Under the pieces are notes generated by a model that saw only the letters and a list, made by a program, of their open reading frames with translations, was not told the origin of the DNA and made no database searches. The position numbers were made by a program, and so were the translations under genes. Shown one piece after another: positions 1 through 5,774 of a stretch of 7,401 nucleotides of DNA (within the stretch, counting starts at the first letter, position 1; each line of letters opens with the position of its first letter). Source of the stretch: Campylobacteraceae bacterium (GTDB lineage: Bacteria > Campylobacterota > Campylobacteria > Campylobacterales > Sulfurovaceae); the NCBI GenBank assembly GCA_026986355.1, contig JALSOO010000222.1, positions 1-7,401 of the forward strand. Reading direction: 5' to 3'.

Positions 1-957
1 CCCTACTGCTTCTCGAACTATAGCCATCTTCTTATCGGCTATTGCTCTCATTTTTTTAGCTCCATCACTTAAAATATCTCTAACTAAATCAGGATTTTTT
101 AGATACTCCTCTCGCTTCTCTCTTGCCTCTGCAAACTCTTCCCATATAAGCTCTTTTAGATATTTTTTTAGATGTCCGTATCCCTCTTTACCACTTTTAT
201 ATCGAGATTGAAGTTCTATTTTGCGATTATCATCTAAAAATAGTGAAGCGATATTATAGATATTACACCCATCATACTCCAAAGGCTCTCCTAATGGTGT
301 AGAAGAGCTAACAATTTTATTACATCTTTTTTGTAATTTCTTCTCTGTCTCCATAAAAATATCAATAGCATTATCATAACTTTTTGACATTTTTTGACCA
401 TCAATTCCTGGAATTGTAGCTACCTCTTCATTTACTACATGCTCTGGTAAAGTAAAAATATCTCCATATTCATTGTTACATTTTGTAGCAATATCACGAG
501 TCATCTCTACATGTTGTATTTGGTCTTTTCCTACAGGCACTTTTTGGGTATCTAATAGTAAAATGTCAGCAGACATTAAGACTGGATAGGAGAAAAGGGC
601 ATGATTTGCACCGATTCCCTTTGCTACTTTGTCTTTATAGGAGTGACCTCTCTCTAGTAGTCCCATAGGGGTAAATTTGGAGAGAATCCAGTAGAGTTCC
701 AACACTTGTGGTACATCGCTTTGTATCCAAAATGTAGTTTTGTTAGGGTCAATTCCTAGCGATAGATAGTCAACTGCTGCATCAAATGTCAACTGTTTTA
801 GTAGTTTTGCATCTTTTGATGTAGTCAAAGAGTGATAGTTAGCAATAAATGTAAAGAGTTCCTCTTTTTCTTGGAGTTCTATCATTGGTTTCATAGCACC
901 AAAATAGTTCCCAATATGAAGTTTTCCCGAGGCTTGGATTCCTGTTAATACACGCAT
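1..957 (-). CDS. trpS: Tryptophanyl-tRNA synthetase (TrpRS), 3' end cut by window edge
   Basis: Class I aminoacyl-tRNA synthetase that charges tRNA-Trp with tryptophan using ATP in the cytoplasm. Translating the minus strand from the ATG at 955-957 gives 319 uninterrupted codons reaching base 1. The N-terminus has the TrpRS form of the HIGH signature (GKLHIGN, residues 11-17), and the second ATP-binding signature KMSKS is exact at 189-193, preceded by GIDGQ. Further family-typical stretches are the NYHSLT segment near residue 40, SYPVLMSADILLLD around residues 122-136, and VGKDQIQHVEMTRDIA just after it. Bacterial TrpRS proteins are usually about 320-335 residues, and the last visible residues (VREAVG) look like the normal C-terminus, so probably only a handful of residues lie outside the window. 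An AAGGA ribosome binding site five bases upstream supports the start. It is divergent from the small exported-protein gene at 1089. No missing key residues were seen. Confidence 0.97.
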   Translation of the reverse strand, partial: MRVLTGIQASGKLHIGNYFGAMKPMIELQEKEELFTFIANYHSLTTSKDAKLLKQLTFDAAVDYLSLGIDPNKTTFWIQSDVPQVLELYWILSKFTPMGLLERGHSYKDKVAKGIGANHALFSYPVLMSADILLLDTQKVPVGKDQIQHVEMTRDIATKCNNEYGDIFTLPEHVVNEEVATIPGIDGQKMSKSYDNAIDIFMETEKKLQKRCNKIVSSSTPLGEPLEYDGCNIYNIASLFLDDNRKIELQSRYKSGKEGYGHLKKYLKELIWEEFAEAREKREEYLKNPDLVRDILSDGAKKMRAIADKKMAIVREAVG

Positions 958-962
958 GTAAA

Positions 963-967
963 TCCTT
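963..967 (-). promoter_or_regulatory. Ribosome binding site of trpS
   Basis: AAGGA on the minus strand, five bases before the trpS ATG. It fixes the start codon, which also places the HIGN signature at the usual distance from the N-terminus. Confidence 0.8.
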
Positions 968-973
968 GGTTAA

Positions 974-996
974 ATTATAGCAGAAGTATAGCAGAA
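974..996 (-). promoter_or_regulatory. Candidate trpS promoter with a duplicated extended -10 box
   Basis: On the minus strand there is a perfect extended -10, TGCTATAAT (982-974), 16 bases before the trpS start codon. Directly upstream is a near copy, TGCTATACT (993-985). The two sit in a tandem 11-base direct repeat (TTCTGCTATAC followed by TTCTGCTATAA). No TTGACA-like -35 is visible, which is normal for Campylobacterota sigma-70 promoters and for extended -10 promoters. The transcript leader would be very short. Inference from sequence only. Confidence 0.6.
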
Positions 997-1056
997 ATGA
1001 TTTTATTCTTCTTGATATAAAAGATTAAATAGTCTAATTTATATTGTTTTTTACTA

Positions 1057-1077
1057 TTGTGTAGTATTATAACACAA
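1057..1077. promoter_or_regulatory. Inverted repeat spanning the -10 box of the 1089 gene (candidate operator)
   Basis: Perfect 6-base arms TTGTGT (1057-1062) and ACACAA (1072-1077) flank a 9-base centre that holds a TATTAT -10-like box (1065-1070). The right arm runs into the AAAGGA ribosome binding site (1076-1081). A factor bound here would block transcription of the 1089 gene and perhaps of the downstream GGDEF-EAL gene. AT-rich DNA produces short palindromes by chance, so this remains a candidate. Confidence 0.35.
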
Positions 1078-1081
1078 AGGA
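1065..1081 (+). promoter_or_regulatory. Candidate -10 box and ribosome binding site of the 1089 gene
   Basis: TATTAT at 1065-1070 is a plausible -10 box and AAAGGA at 1076-1081 is a good ribosome binding site seven bases before the ATG. The same arrangement (TATTAT, a short gap, AAAGGATT, then ATTATG at the start) recurs before the gene at 5023. If transcription begins just after this box, the leader is only about 10-15 bases. Confidence 0.45.
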
Positions 1082-1088
1082 TTCTATT

Positions 1089-1517
1089 ATGAAGAAAATT
1101 ATAACTATTTTTATAATCTTGCCTCTATTTTTATCTGCTGGATTTGATATGTCTAAAGTAAATTTGGTATTATCTAGTATAAAGTCAGCAAAAGCTCCCT
1201 CTTCTCATTTAAAATTTTATAACAATAACAGAATTTTAAATTTAAATAAAGAGTTGAATTTTACATCATCAAAGTTTGCAGATATTATACTTTTCCCTAA
1301 ACGAAAAAATATTAAAAAACCATTAATTGTCGACTCATATAAGGCATTAAAGAGATATAAAAACAGTATTGGGGCTATATATATCAAAAAAGGTCGTACA
1401 CAGATAGTCTTTGTCAAAGAACGCTTGGAAAAAAATGGTCTTAAATTAAAAAAAATAGCTAATAAATATTTAATTAAAGAGTGTACATTACAAGCTATCT
1501 GTTTACTGTTAAAATGA
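1089..1517 (+). CDS. Small exported protein, possibly YfiR/DUF4154-like periplasmic partner of the adjacent GGDEF-EAL protein
   Basis: A 142-residue protein with a clear signal peptide: two lysines, a hydrophobic stretch at residues 4-16 and likely cleavage after FLSA (residue 17). The mature part is strongly basic and probably periplasmic. I do not recognise it with certainty. By eye, residues 64-130 follow the C-terminal pattern I remember for YfiR/DUF4154 proteins: ADIILF, then a PLIVDSYKAL segment where YfiR has a VLTVSD-like one, then IGAIYIKKGRTQIVF where YfiR has a GGMINF..GR..F segment, then a GLKLKK helix start. YfiR is a periplasmic inhibitor of a membrane diguanylate cyclase, and the next gene, 80 bases downstream on the same strand, encodes a membrane GGDEF-EAL protein with a periplasmic domain. 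The only cysteines, C132 and C138, sit at the extreme C-terminus and could form a disulfide. It is shorter than typical YfiR (about 170-190 residues). Gene existence is well supported by start, RBS and signal peptide; function is inferred. Confidence 0.8.
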   Translation: MKKIITIFIILPLFLSAGFDMSKVNLVLSSIKSAKAPSSHLKFYNNNRILNLNKELNFTSSKFADIILFPKRKNIKKPLIVDSYKALKRYKNSIGAIYIKKGRTQIVFVKERLEKNGLKLKKIANKYLIKECTLQAICLLLK

Positions 1518-1556
1518 TAGTTTATATAAAGCTCACAATTAAGCACATTCTTATGC

Positions 1557-1577
1557 TATTATGACAAAAATCATAAT
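1557..1577 (+). promoter_or_regulatory. Candidate promoter and inverted repeat upstream of the GGDEF-EAL gene
   Basis: A perfect inverted repeat, ATTATGA (1558-1564) and TCATAAT (1571-1577) around CAAAAA, overlaps a TATTAT -10-like box (1557-1562) in the 80-base gap between the two genes. It could be an operator for an internal promoter, or a weak RNA stem separating the two cistrons. It lacks a GC-rich stem with a T-run, so it is not a good intrinsic terminator. Read-through from the 1089 promoter is likely. Confidence 0.3.
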
Positions 1578-1585
1578 CTAAGCTT

Positions 1586-1591
1586 AGGAAA
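1586..1591 (+). promoter_or_regulatory. Ribosome binding site of the GGDEF-EAL gene
   Basis: AGGAAA six bases before the ATG at 1598. It supports this start, which keeps the first transmembrane segment intact. Confidence 0.65.
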
Positions 1592-1597
1592 ATTATC

Positions 1598-3487
1598 ATG
1601 TATAATAAATTTATTTTTTTTCGTAATAATAAAATTTATTATTATTTGATAGGAGCTTATATACTATTAATAGTATTAGGAGCTTATTTTTATAAAAATA
1701 TGGGAAATTATGAAGAGAGACTCAAAAATCTACTCTTAAGTCAAACTATCTCTTCTATAGATAATGCTTCCAATAATATTATCAATCGTATGCTTACAAA
1801 GTATCCTGATTTTGTTACTCAAAACTTTAATAGTTCTAAAATAAGAAGAGCAAATGAGTATAAAATTTCTGATTTATTGAGTGATGATATATCCTCTGTC
1901 TATATCTTATATATTAATGATGGAAAACTTTTTTATCTTTTAGATGCATCACCAAAAGAGAGAGGAGAGCTAGGAGAGCGTTTTGAACCTGTTCAAAAAA
2001 AGGCTTTTGTAGAGGCTAAAAAGAGTAGAGAGACAAAAATATTTATTCAACCAACAATTAATGAGTTGGGGTTTACATTAGTCAAGCCAATATTTCAAAA
2101 TAGTAAGATTATAGGATTTTTAGTATTAGATTATAAAGAGGGAAGTCTTGCTACACTATCATCACTATTAAATGTGAGTGTAGAAAACTTAATATATGCG
2201 ATATTAGTTAGTCTATTTATACTCTTTATCTTAATCTCATATATGATTCGTACTCAATATATAAAATATACTATGTATGTTAATCCTCTAACAAATACAT
2301 TAAATAGGGTCTATCTAACAGATAACTATGAGAAAATAGATTTTAAATCTTACTATATTGCTTTGGCTGATGTGGATTTTTTTAAACGAGTAAATACTCT
2401 ATATGGACATAAAAATGGAGATAAGATATTAATCTCTCTTATTAACAGAATCAATATTTTATTTAGAACGGAGGATATGCTAATTCAATATGGTGGAGAG
2501 GAGTTTCTACTCTTTATCCATAAAAAAGGAATGGAAGAGGATGGTTTTAGAAATCTTTTAGAGAATATTCGTGTATTAATCGAATCTACAAATTTTAGCA
2601 TTAAATATGATAGGTTTTCTATAACAATATCTATTGGTGCATTACTCCAAACTGAATTGGAAAAATCTCTACAAGAGGTTATATATAAAACAGATAGAGC
2701 TTTGTATAAATCTAAACATAATGGGCGAAATTGCGTTAGTTATTTTGACCTATCTCAACCAGAACGTCTATATAGAGAGCAGTTGAAAGAGATGATAGAG
2801 TCCGATAAATTGGTCTGCTATTATCAACCTATTAAGCGATTAGATGATTCAAGTTTGCATCATTATGAAGCTCTTCTTAGGATTGAAGATGGAGATAATC
2901 TTATTTTTCCAGATAAGATTTTACCTGCATTAGAAGACTCCTATTTATATAGCTATTTAACCAAAAGAGTTATTGAATACAATATAAAAATCTTACAAAA
3001 GGACTCTTTTATTAGAATTTCCATTAATCTATCAGCTGATGATTTAGTCAATGACTCTATTCTCTCTCTTTTATCTAAACATTCAGATTTATCTAATCGT
3101 ATCTATATTGAGATTTTAGAGACAAAAAGTATTGATTATATACGTGTAGAGGAGTCTATACAGAGGCTTAAGCTTCTTGGATTTAAGATATGTATTGATG
3201 ATTTTGGTTCAGGTTATTCCAATTTAACTCATCTATTAAATCTATCCATTGACTATCTAAAATTAGATGGTAGTATTATCAGAGAGATTCTTCATGATAG
3301 ACGTGCCTATAGTATTGTCAAGACATTTGCACTTTTTTCCAAAGAGAACAATATTGATATAATTGCAGAATTTGTTGAAAATCAAGAGATAGTAGATGTT
3401 TTAAAGGGTTTTGGAATTGAGTTTGGACAAGGTTGGTACTTTGAAAAAGCACTACCTTATCATCAACTAGAACATCTTAAAAGTTAA
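1598..3487 (+). CDS. Inner-membrane GGDEF-EAL protein (diguanylate cyclase / c-di-GMP phosphodiesterase) with periplasmic sensor domain
   Basis: A 629-residue c-di-GMP enzyme. Order: short cytoplasmic N-terminus, membrane helix at about 15-32, periplasmic domain at about 33-195, second membrane helix at about 197-217, GGDEF domain at about 228-385 and EAL domain at about 395-629. The periplasmic part looks like a Cache/PAS-fold sensor (strand VYILYINDGKLFYLLD, 101-116; later LVKPIFQNSKIIGFLVLDY, 161-179), but I cannot name its ligand. The cyclase site is GGEEF at 299-303, with D258, N266 and D275 at PleD-like spacing and an intact inhibitory I-site RTED at 290-293, five residues before GGEEF. 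The phosphodiesterase residues are all present at canonical spacing: E424 (EAL), N477, E505, E508, D534 and D535, K555, E591 and Q611. Neither domain is visibly degenerate, so it may be bifunctional with a switch. Small departures: NPLTNTLNR instead of DxLTGLxNR at the start of GGDEF, and AEFVE instead of AEGVE. It probably forms an operon with the small exported protein upstream. It converges with der. Confidence 0.95.
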   Translation: MYNKFIFFRNNKIYYYLIGAYILLIVLGAYFYKNMGNYEERLKNLLLSQTISSIDNASNNIINRMLTKYPDFVTQNFNSSKIRRANEYKISDLLSDDISSVYILYINDGKLFYLLDASPKERGELGERFEPVQKKAFVEAKKSRETKIFIQPTINELGFTLVKPIFQNSKIIGFLVLDYKEGSLATLSSLLNVSVENLIYAILVSLFILFILISYMIRTQYIKYTMYVNPLTNTLNRVYLTDNYEKIDFKSYYIALADVDFFKRVNTLYGHKNGDKILISLINRINILFRTEDMLIQYGGEEFLLFIHKKGMEEDGFRNLLENIRVLIESTNFSIKYDRFSITISIGALLQTELEKSLQEVIYKTDRALYKSKHNGRNCVSYFDLSQPERLYREQLKEMIESDKLVCYYQPIKRLDDSSLHHYEALLRIEDGDNLIFPDKILPALEDSYLYSYLTKRVIEYNIKILQKDSFIRISINLSADDLVNDSILSLLSKHSDLSNRIYIEILETKSIDYIRVEESIQRLKLLGFKICIDDFGSGYSNLTHLLNLSIDYLKLDGSIIREILHDRRAYSIVKTFALFSKENNIDIIAEFVENQEIVDVLKGFGIEFGQGWYFEKALPYHQLEHLKS

Positions 3488-4890
3488 TCATCATCTACTC
3501 TCTGCCCACGTTTTCTAGGGCTTAAATCAATTGGTACACCTACTAAATCAAATTTTTCTCTAAATATATTCATGAGGTATCGTTGATAAGAGAAGTGCAA
3601 ATCATGAGGTCGGTTAACAATAATAGCAATTTTAGGAGGCTTTGTCTCATATTGTGTTGCAAATTTAATATTGACAGATGCTCCATTGTGGCTTGGTGTA
3701 TGGTGCCTTTTGATAGCATATTTCAAGACTTCATTGAGTTTTGCTGTAGGAATACGCTGTTTATATCGTCCATAAATATCAATAATATCATCTAATATCT
3801 TATGTACTCGCAATCCTGTTTTTGCAGATATAGTAATGAGTGGGGCATAGTGTAAAAATTTTAACTCATCACGAATATCTTCAACGGCTTTGGTATAGGT
3901 CTCTTCACTATCTCCATGAATATCCCACTTATTTAAGACAATCATACAGCCTAACTTATGTTTTTCAATTAGGTTTGCAATTCTCTCATCTAACTCCAAT
4001 ACACCCACAGTTGCATCAATAACAAGCAGAGCAATATCAGCCTTTTCAAGCATCGCTTCTGTTCGTTCAAAGGCAAATTTTTCAATACCTAAAATCTTTC
4101 CACGTTTCCGTATCCCTGCTGTATCGACAAAGGTTATTTTATGCTCCTTATACTCTAACACTTCATCAATTGGGTCGATAGTCGTTCCTGCGACAGGAGA
4201 GACAACAGCACGTTCTTCATTTAAGAGTGCATTTAAAAGAGAGCTTTTACCTGTATTGACACGACCAATAATTGCTACTTTTAGCTCATTATCTTCATCT
4301 TCTTCATCATCAATCTGTACCATCTCTACAATCTCTTCAAAGCTTAGTTCTGTATCGTCTATAACTTCTAATCTCTCTTCCTCATAACGTTCTGGAATAT
4401 ACTCTTCTAACCAAGCATAAAAATCGTTCATATAACGGTTATGACTTACAGACATAGGAAATGTTCTATCTGCTCCAAACTCCAAAAAATCCCAATAACG
4501 TAGAGACTCATCTTTGTCATTGTCAATCTTATTTACCACTAGAGCAATAGGTTTATTGAGTTCTTGTAGAGTATAAAAGAGTTCTCTATCCTCTTCTTGA
4601 GGGATATTTTTCCCATCAACAATATAGATAATAATATCAGCCTCTTCTGATGCACGAAGTGACATCTTTTTGACGGTACTAAACATCTCGGTAGAGTCAT
4701 CTATCCCACCTGTATCTATAACCTCAAAATCTCTATTACCCGATATGGTAACAACTCTCTTTTTTATATCACGAGTTGTTCCTACGACATCAGATGTAAT
4801 TGCATCTCTCTGCCTAGCAAGTCTATTAAATAGGGAACTTTTCCCTACATTTGGTCGCCCAAGTATGGCTACTTTTTTAAGTTTTGTCAT
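3484..4890 (-). CDS. der: GTPase Der (EngA), ribosome assembly factor
   Basis: A 468-residue essential bacterial GTPase with two tandem GTPase domains and a C-terminal KH-like domain, needed for maturation of the 50S subunit. Domain 1: P-loop GRPNVGKS (11-18), G2 threonines in VVGTTRD (35-41), DTGG (59-62), NKID (120-123). Domain 2: P-loop GRVNTGKS (209-216), VAGTT (233-237), DTAGIRKRG (256-264), NKWD (320-323), SAK (355-357). The two are joined by an acidic linker (about 169-202), which is usual for Der. The KH-like domain covers about 377-468 and ends in a basic SPRKRGQR stretch. Length fits the family (about 440-490). The second P-loop has V and T where GRPNVGKS is common; the binding lysine and serine are kept. 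The start is the ATG at 4888-4890, though the ribosome binding site is weak (an AAAAGAA stretch about 8 bases upstream). Its stop overlaps that of the convergent GGDEF-EAL gene, and it is divergent from the DUF3108 gene across 132 bases. Confidence 0.98.
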   Translation of the reverse strand: MTKLKKVAILGRPNVGKSSLFNRLARQRDAITSDVVGTTRDIKKRVVTISGNRDFEVIDTGGIDDSTEMFSTVKKMSLRASEEADIIIYIVDGKNIPQEEDRELFYTLQELNKPIALVVNKIDNDKDESLRYWDFLEFGADRTFPMSVSHNRYMNDFYAWLEEYIPERYEEERLEVIDDTELSFEEIVEMVQIDDEEDEDNELKVAIIGRVNTGKSSLLNALLNEERAVVSPVAGTTIDPIDEVLEYKEHKITFVDTAGIRKRGKILGIEKFAFERTEAMLEKADIALLVIDATVGVLELDERIANLIEKHKLGCMIVLNKWDIHGDSEETYTKAVEDIRDELKFLHYAPLITISAKTGLRVHKILDDIIDIYGRYKQRIPTAKLNEVLKYAIKRHHTPSHNGASVNIKFATQYETKPPKIAIIVNRPHDLHFSYQRYLMNIFREKFDLVGVPIDLSPRKRGQRVDDD

Positions 4891-4921
4891 ATATTCATTC
4901 TTTTATAATTTTATTAATTAA

Positions 4922-4927
4922 ATAATA
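4922..4927 (-). promoter_or_regulatory. Candidate -10 box for der
   Basis: TATTAT on the minus strand, about 31 bases upstream of the der start, in the 132-base divergent gap. There is no recognisable -35, and a second weak option (TATAAA, nearer the gene) exists, so the exact promoter is uncertain. Confidence 0.3.
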
Positions 4928-4952
4928 CTTTTTTGGAATCAAGTTATTCTTA

Positions 4953-4967
4953 GTGTAATAATAACAC
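4953..4967. promoter_or_regulatory. GTGT..ACAC inverted repeat between der and the DUF3108 gene (candidate operator)
   Basis: GTGTAATAATAACAC is a 15-base near-palindrome with one mismatched pair either side of the centre. It resembles the TTGTGT..ACACAA element at 1057-1077, which also precedes an exported-protein gene. It lies about 36 bases upstream of the candidate -10 of the 5023 gene and upstream of the candidate der promoter on the other strand, so it could act on either. Chance is possible in such AT-rich DNA. Confidence 0.25.
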
Positions 4968-5002
4968 ATTTAATACACATAAAGATGATTAAATTCTTTT
5001 TT

Positions 5003-5017
5003 TATTATCATAAAGGA
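5003..5017 (+). promoter_or_regulatory. Candidate -10 box and ribosome binding site of the DUF3108 gene
   Basis: TATTAT (5003-5008) preceded by a T-run, typical of Campylobacterota promoters, then AAAGGA (5012-5017) five bases before the ATG at 5023. The ribosome binding site is convincing. The -10 is plausible but would leave a leader of only about 5-10 bases. Confidence 0.45.
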
Positions 5018-5022
5018 TTATT

Positions 5023-5763
5023 ATGAAAAAAATGATATTTATTTTTGCAGTTCTATTGTCAACTCTTTTAAGTGCTGAAGTAATAAAAGCAGATTATAGA
5101 GTAGAGTTTGGGATTATCGGAAAAATCGGTATTGCTAATGCTGTTTTGACAAGAGATGAAGACTCTTATGTTATAGATGTTGAGTTAAAAGCTACAGGAA
5201 TAGCCAAGAGACTCTCTGGAGATAGAAAAGAGCATCATATATCTAAAGGTCATATAGAAAATGGCTTAATGGTAAGTGATTTGTATCAAGTGATTAAATC
5301 TCATGGTTCTAAACTAGAGAATAAGGTTTATAGAATAAATCATACTACCAAAACAGTTACAAAAGAGTATAAGCGTTGGAAAAATGGTAAATTGGTCAAA
5401 GATACCAATAAAACTATGGATTACTACTCCAAAGATGACCTATTGACACTCTATTTTAATCTTGATAAAAAAATCTTAGATAAAAAGATGCCTAAATCCT
5501 ATACCTTTAAAGCTGTTGGAGCAGAGAAACAGAAAGGTAGAGTAGATGTGGTTATTCCAAACAAGAGTGAATTAAAAGATTATAAAGAGTATGTAGGTAA
5601 AAATAGAGATGGAAGTTGGTACGCTAGAGCAGTTATTCATCAACATATCTTCTCTAGCGAGAATGGAGAGTTGATGTTACGTATTGGTCGTGACGGAATT
5701 ACTCAAAAAGCAGTATTAAAAGATTTAATCTTTTTTGGAGATATTAGAGCAGAGAAGATTTAA
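5023..5763 (+). CDS. Periplasmic DUF3108 family protein
   Basis: A 246-residue exported protein. The signal peptide is MKKMIFIFAVLLSTLLSA with probable cleavage after residue 18, so the mature protein is likely periplasmic. The rest is a single beta-rich domain matching the DUF3108 pattern: an opening strand YRVEFGIIGKIGIANAVL (25-42), a second KATGIAKRLSG segment (57-66), the DDLLTLYFNL stretch (138-147), and the C-terminal GELMLRIGRDGITQKAVLKDLIFFGDIRA (215-243) where the last strands close the barrel-like fold. DUF3108 proteins have no settled biochemical role; they occur in the envelope of many Gram-negative bacteria. No catalytic motif or cysteine is visible. It ends 11 bases from the convergent M23 peptidase gene, and its stop codon lies in the loop of a short hairpin. 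A shared envelope role with that peptidase is only a guess from position. Confidence 0.9.
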   Translation: MKKMIFIFAVLLSTLLSAEVIKADYRVEFGIIGKIGIANAVLTRDEDSYVIDVELKATGIAKRLSGDRKEHHISKGHIENGLMVSDLYQVIKSHGSKLENKVYRINHTTKTVTKEYKRWKNGKLVKDTNKTMDYYSKDDLLTLYFNLDKKILDKKMPKSYTFKAVGAEKQKGRVDVVIPNKSELKDYKEYVGKNRDGSWYARAVIHQHIFSSENGELMLRIGRDGITQKAVLKDLIFFGDIRAEKI

Positions 5764-5770
5764 CTTCTCT
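5751..5770. terminator. Hairpin at the convergent junction, possible weak terminator
   Basis: AGAGAAG (5751-5757) and CTTCTCT (5764-5770) are perfect 7-base arms around ATTTAA, which contains the TAA stop of the DUF3108 gene. It sits exactly between two convergent genes, where a shared terminator is expected. Neither strand has a T-run directly after the stem (the nearest on the plus strand is TTTTT at about 5780-5784), so intrinsic termination would be weak. A 3'-end protecting stem is another option. Confidence 0.4.
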
Positions 5771-5774
5771 ACTT

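Noticed and set aside
1217..1546. 109-codon minus-strand open frame opposite the small exported-protein gene
   Set aside because: It is antisense to a gene with a good RBS and signal peptide, has no ribosome binding site of note, and its composition is that of reversed AT-rich coding sequence.
1518..1557. Possible terminator between the small exported-protein gene and the GGDEF-EAL gene
   Set aside because: No stem followed by a T-run is present, so the two genes are more likely co-transcribed.
3583..4022. Two short plus-strand open frames (70 and 60 codons) inside der
   Set aside because: They lie opposite well-conserved Der domains and encode nothing recognisable.
4238..4266. Unusual second P-loop of Der (GRVNTGKS)
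   Set aside because: The glycine, lysine and serine that bind nucleotide are kept, and the variable positions differ among Der proteins; not evidence of a lost function.
4887..4898. Three-codon minus-strand frame (ATG AAT ATA TGA) whose stop overlaps the der start codon
   Set aside because: A translationally coupled leader is conceivable, but such a short frame is expected by chance and has only the same weak purine run upstream.
4670..4921. 83-codon plus-strand open frame opposite the start of der
   Set aside because: Antisense to the first GTPase domain of Der; no ribosome binding site or family resemblance.
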